Below are positions 61,801 to 64,000 of a stretch of DNA of 64,000 nucleotides, piece after piece. The stretch is from contig CAVTEQ010000003.1 of the NCBI GenBank assembly GCA_963733935.1, forward strand, positions 248,001-312,000. Reading direction: 5' to 3'. A model generated the notes under the pieces. The model was not told the origin of the DNA, did no database searches, and worked only from the letters and a program-made list of their open reading frames with translations. How positions within the stretch are numbered: the first letter of the stretch is position 1; each line of letters opens with the position of its first letter. The DNA comes from JAHFUA01 sp963733935 (lineage in GTDB: Bacteria; Acidobacteriota; Terriglobia; Terriglobales; Acidobacteriaceae). Made by a program: the position numbers and the translations under genes.

Positions 61801-64000
61801 GCATCCGCCTCGGTGGCATTGAGCTGCCGCAGGACCACGTCGCTGTGGGTCCAGGCCAGGTCGAACACCCGGTCGGCGAGGCGCCGGTCCTGGTATTTGT
61901 CAACCAGGCCCAGGCAGGCTTCGCGCGTCTCCCCCATGCCGGTCACGATGTTGATGGTTGCGGTTTCTCCGGGGCGCAGGGTTACGCGATGCCGGATGGC
62001 GACAACTGGGTCCAGCACCGAGCCTTCACGGCCCGAGAGCGGGGTGGAATCGCTCATCGCCTGCGGAGCGGCACTCGTGTTTCCGCGTCCGATGAATTGC
62101 AGGCGGTCGGTTTCATAGGAAGCTTCTCCAATGTCGGCCGCGTGCACCGCCATCAGATGAAACATCCAGGGTGCGTGCTCGTCGCGCGAGCGGGGGCGGC
62201 GCGTACAGAGGATGGCGCGCGGCTTGCGGAGGATTTCGGTCTGCACAAACAGATTGCTGAAAGCGGGATGGAGCGCGTCGGCCGCCGCCGACGCCAGAAC
62301 CACCTCCGCGTAACTGGTCACGTCGATGGCCCTGCGCGTCCAGGCGCGGTTGGTGATGGTGATGCGGCGCAGCTCGATGTCGTCCTCGGGCGACACGGCG
62401 ACCTCGGTGTGGGTCACGAAGTCATGCGTGCGGCAGCGGAACTCGGCGCGCGCTTCCGAGAAAATAACTTCGTATTCTTCCGCCGGCTCGCAGGTCGGCT
62501 GGTACGCGGTCGACCAGAACTGCCCGCTGGCGACATCCCGGAAAAAGCAGAAGGTCCCCCAGTTGTCGCAGGTGGTGTCCTCGCGCCAGCGGGTGACGGC
62601 GATGTCCTTCCAGCGGCTGTAGCCCCCGCCCGCATTCGTGACCATGACGTGGTATCTGCCGTTGGAGAGCAACTGCACTTCCGGGATCGGCGTGTCCGGG
62701 CTCTTGAACACCCGCACCGGGGTTGCCTCGCCGGTGGGAGTGGCGCGCACATCGGAGGACTCGGACGCGTGGGTATAGAACGCGGTGGCTTTGGGAACCC
62801 GCTCCTGGAGCAGCAGGGTGGTGGCCTGGAACAACGGGTCCGATTCAAACCGCTTCTGCATGGGCCGGTTCAGGAGCAGATAGGCCAGCGACAAAACGCT
62901 CATGCCCTGGTGATGCGCCATGAAGGAGCGAACCACGGCGCTCGATTTTCCGCGCGGCAGACGCGAAGGCGTGTAGTCGATGGCTTCGTAGAAGCCATAT
63001 TTGCCTTCAACGCCTTCCGCCGCCAGCCGTTGCAGATTCAGGCACGCCTCCTCGGGCGCCACCATGAGCGCGAGCGCCGAGGCATACGGCGCAATCACCA
63101 GATCGTCGGCGAGGCCGCGTTTCAGGCCCTGGCCGGGAACGCCAAAGGCGCGGTACTGATAGTTGAGGTGAACGTCCGTGGTGTTATAGCCCGACTCCGA
63201 AATACCCCACGGCACGCCGCGCCTTTTCCCATACTCGATTTGACCGTGGACGGCCGCCTTGTAGGTTTCGTCGAGCAAGGTGTGGTCGTAGGTCGGCATC
63301 ACCAGCAGCGGCATCAGGTACTCGAACATCGAGCCGCTCCAGGAAAGCAGGGTTGGCGCCCCGTTGGAATTGGTGAGCAATCGGCCCAGGGCGAACCAGC
63401 TTTCCTGCGGCAGTTGCCCCTGCGCAATGCCCACGAAACTCGACAGTCTGGCTTCCGAGGCCAGCAAGTCGTAAAAACTCGCGTCCCTCCGCCTTTCGCC
63501 GACGTTGTAGCCGATCGCCAGGAGATGGCGCGCCCTGTCGAAGAGAAAGTCATATTCAAAGCGGGCGAGTTCTTCGCATTGTTGGGCGAGGGTTGCGAGG
63601 GTCGAAATTCTTGTCCGGGCTCGCTGGCCGGCCTGGGTGATGAGTGGCCGCAGCTCAGCCAGCCGGGCGCTCGCTTCCGGCGTCGCTTCCGAACCGTGCC
63701 GCTGCTCGAGGGTCGTTAGCAACTCCGCTTCACGGGTCGCCAGTTCGCGCAAGGTGGGGATATGGGAAAGCTCGGGCCACTCGCCATCAGTGGTGAGAAA
63801 CGCGGACCACGGAGCGAGGAACGTGAGTTCATCGCCGGCGGCGCGGCATTGGCCGGCGAAAGCGCCTGCCCACCAGTTCGCTTCGCTGTCGGCGCCCGGC
63901 TCGAGGGCATCGGCCACCTTCGCAACCAACGACACTAATCCTTCCACGCTCAGCCGGGCGGCGGTGAGCGTCACCGGGGGTGATTCGCGGAGGCGTGCCA
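58857..64000 (-). CDS. Cyclic beta-1,2-glucan synthase family protein, C-terminal part
   Basis: The reading frame covers 1714 codons and remains open at the window edge, so the N-terminus (the GT84 membrane domain in full-length Cgs/NdvB proteins of about 2800 residues) lies outside. Visible parts: a helical linker, a glycoamylase-like domain (GISESGYNTTDVHLNYQYRA, then KYGFYEAIDYTPSRLP and MAHHQGMSVLSLAYLLLNRP), and two GH94-type carbohydrate modules. The last contains GGAFGFRDQLQDVMAL and the catalytic-acid motif DWNDGMNMVG near 59805. In known synthases the GH94 phosphorylase domain sets ring size. It ends shortly before the DUF3300 gene. Confidence 0.92.
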   Translation of the reverse strand, partial: ARLRESPPVTLTAARLSVEGLVSLVAKVADALEPGADSEANWWAGAFAGQCRAAGDELTFLAPWSAFLTTDGEWPELSHIPTLRELATREAELLTTLEQRHGSEATPEASARLAELRPLITQAGQRARTRISTLATLAQQCEELARFEYDFLFDRARHLLAIGYNVGERRRDASFYDLLASEARLSSFVGIAQGQLPQESWFALGRLLTNSNGAPTLLSWSGSMFEYLMPLLVMPTYDHTLLDETYKAAVHGQIEYGKRRGVPWGISESGYNTTDVHLNYQYRAFGVPGQGLKRGLADDLVIAPYASALALMVAPEEACLNLQRLAAEGVEGKYGFYEAIDYTPSRLPRGKSSAVVRSFMAHHQGMSVLSLAYLLLNRPMQKRFESDPLFQATTLLLQERVPKATAFYTHASESSDVRATPTGEATPVRVFKSPDTPIPEVQLLSNGRYHVMVTNAGGGYSRWKDIAVTRWREDTTCDNWGTFCFFRDVASGQFWSTAYQPTCEPAEEYEVIFSEARAEFRCRTHDFVTHTEVAVSPEDDIELRRITITNRAWTRRAIDVTSYAEVVLASAAADALHPAFSNLFVQTEILRKPRAILCTRRPRSRDEHAPWMFHLMAVHAADIGEASYETDRLQFIGRGNTSAAPQAMSDSTPLSGREGSVLDPVVAIRHRVTLRPGETATINIVTGMGETREACLGLVDKYQDRRLADRVFDLAWTHSDVVLRQLNATEADAQLYARLASSILYANSSLRADPSVLIKNQRGQSGLWGYSISGDLPIVLLQIADSDKIDLVRQLVQAHAYWRLKGLAVDLVIWNEELAGYRQELHEQVLGLIAAGKATTPVGRTGAIFVRSTDQMSNEDRILLQTVARVTISDTQGSLADQVTRLGPLETMVPRLVPTRKHRPEPAAAAAPPRSDLIFANGLGGFTPDGREYVITTTRTQNTPAPWVNVLANPGFGSVISESGSANTWAENAHEFRLTPWNNDPVSDSSGEAFYLRDEETGHFWSPTPWPSRGAAPYTSRHGFGYSVFEHTEGGIRSELWVYVALDAPVKFAVLKVRNQSDRLRRLSATGYVEWVLGDLRPNTSMHVTSEIAPKSAALFARNPYNTEFAGRVGFFAADAPRQTVTCDRAEFLGRNGALRSPAAMSRSRLAGKVGAALDPCAAIQVPFELAGGQEREIIFTLGLGHDAEDASSLVRRCCGSAAARAALDAVWHYWTHTLGAVQVETPDASLNALANGWLVYQTLACRYWGRSGLYQPGGAFGFRDQLQDVMALIHAQPRLVRQHLLRCASRQFPEGDAQHWWHPPAGRGVRTHCSDDYLWLPLATSRYVLSTGDTGVLDEPVHFLEGRLVSPDEDSYWDLPAQSQTTATLYEHCVRAILRGLAVGEHGLPLIGCGDWNDGMNMVGEHGKGESVWLGFFLYAVLLQFAEVSRPRGDVAFAERCQAEAAQMRRSIEQNGWDGEWYRRAYFDDGSPLGSATNAECQIDSIAQSWAVLSGAGQPERSRMAMDAVDRRLVRRESGLIQLLDPPFDKSDMNPGSIKGYVPGVRENGGQYTHAAVWAAMAFAALGDNRRAWELFDMINPVNHAHSPEAIDTYKVEPYVIAADVYALSPHIGRGGWTWYTGSAGWMYRLILESLLGLRLEVDKLRFAPCLPAHWQQFKLHYRYRETVYHITVTPSRDAGSAKGVTVDGVPQDDTAIPLVDDRQEHTVQVRA

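Noticed and set aside
59970..63719. Open frame of 1249 codons on the plus strand opposite the glucan synthase gene
   Set aside because: It is a GC-rich antisense shadow: His/Gly/Arg/Val-rich, no domain, while the minus strand reads clear GH94 and glycoamylase motifs.
1..64000. tRNA or rRNA genes
   Set aside because: I found no cloverleaf with a recognisable T-loop and no rRNA signature; a covariance-model scan would be decisive.

Overview
The window looks like a chromosomal segment of a diderm, high-GC bacterium, most likely an Acidobacteriota (Terriglobia-type). This is an inference. It rests on the outer-membrane assembly genes (BamA, TamB, a probable LptC start), the DUF2950 and DUF3300 secreted proteins typical of that phylum, a fungal/archaeal-type Asd, an omega subunit of the form seen there, and the many families of short palindromic repeats. 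I see no rRNA, tRNA, CRISPR array or prophage.

Layout. 1-9.4 kb: a probable lptC start, a PilZ protein, an orphan HigA-like antitoxin and, on the minus strand, a tightly coupled envelope operon (bamA with seven POTRA-like repeats, a SurA-like chaperone, tamB, pcm). 9.6-17 kb: thiF, a secreted protein, a repeat-rich gap with a dead RAYT element, an MFS transporter, an ECF sigma / anti-sigma / DUF4097 operon, and aroK. 17-24.5 kb: minus-strand secreted proteins (FecR-like, HEAT repeat, STN-like, a 747-residue surface protein) separated by repeat elements and gene remnants. 24.6-34 kb: rho, rpoZ, a GxxExxY gene inside an inverted-repeat element, comM, a DinB-like protein, a 16-residue lysine-rich protein gene with its own promoter and terminator, and rmuC coupled to a UvrD-type helicase-nuclease. 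34-39.7 kb: an intact REP-associated transposase with REP palindromes, then rsmE, dnaJ, grpE, hrcA (CIRCE site) and mrp. 39.8-47.3 kb: antitoxin-like genes, a DUF2130 protein, a DsbA-like protein, glutamine-dependent NAD synthetase, lysC and asd. 47.5-64 kb: galT, a STAS protein, a sigma-54 activator next to isocitrate lyase, nitrilase, a DUF885 peptidase-like protein, an EamA transporter, DUF2950, DUF3300 and the C-terminal part of a cyclic beta-1,2-glucan synthase.

Two themes run through the window. First, it carries at least four families of short palindromic or inverted-repeat elements: REP/RAYT; a CACAGAG family whose inverted repeats also bracket a GxxExxY gene; a CGCCGAG family with the same layout; and hairpins with constant edges but locus-specific stems. 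Second, eight otherwise normal genes each carry one single-base indel (six insertions, two deletions), and each protein regains its family length when that base is corrected. This looks more like uncorrected sequencing error than gene decay.

The most unusual single locus is 29569-29771: a near-consensus sigma-70 promoter, a UUCG-capped hairpin, a second hairpin next to the ribosome binding site, a 16-codon Lys/Gly-rich reading frame and a strong terminator, all within about 200 bp.
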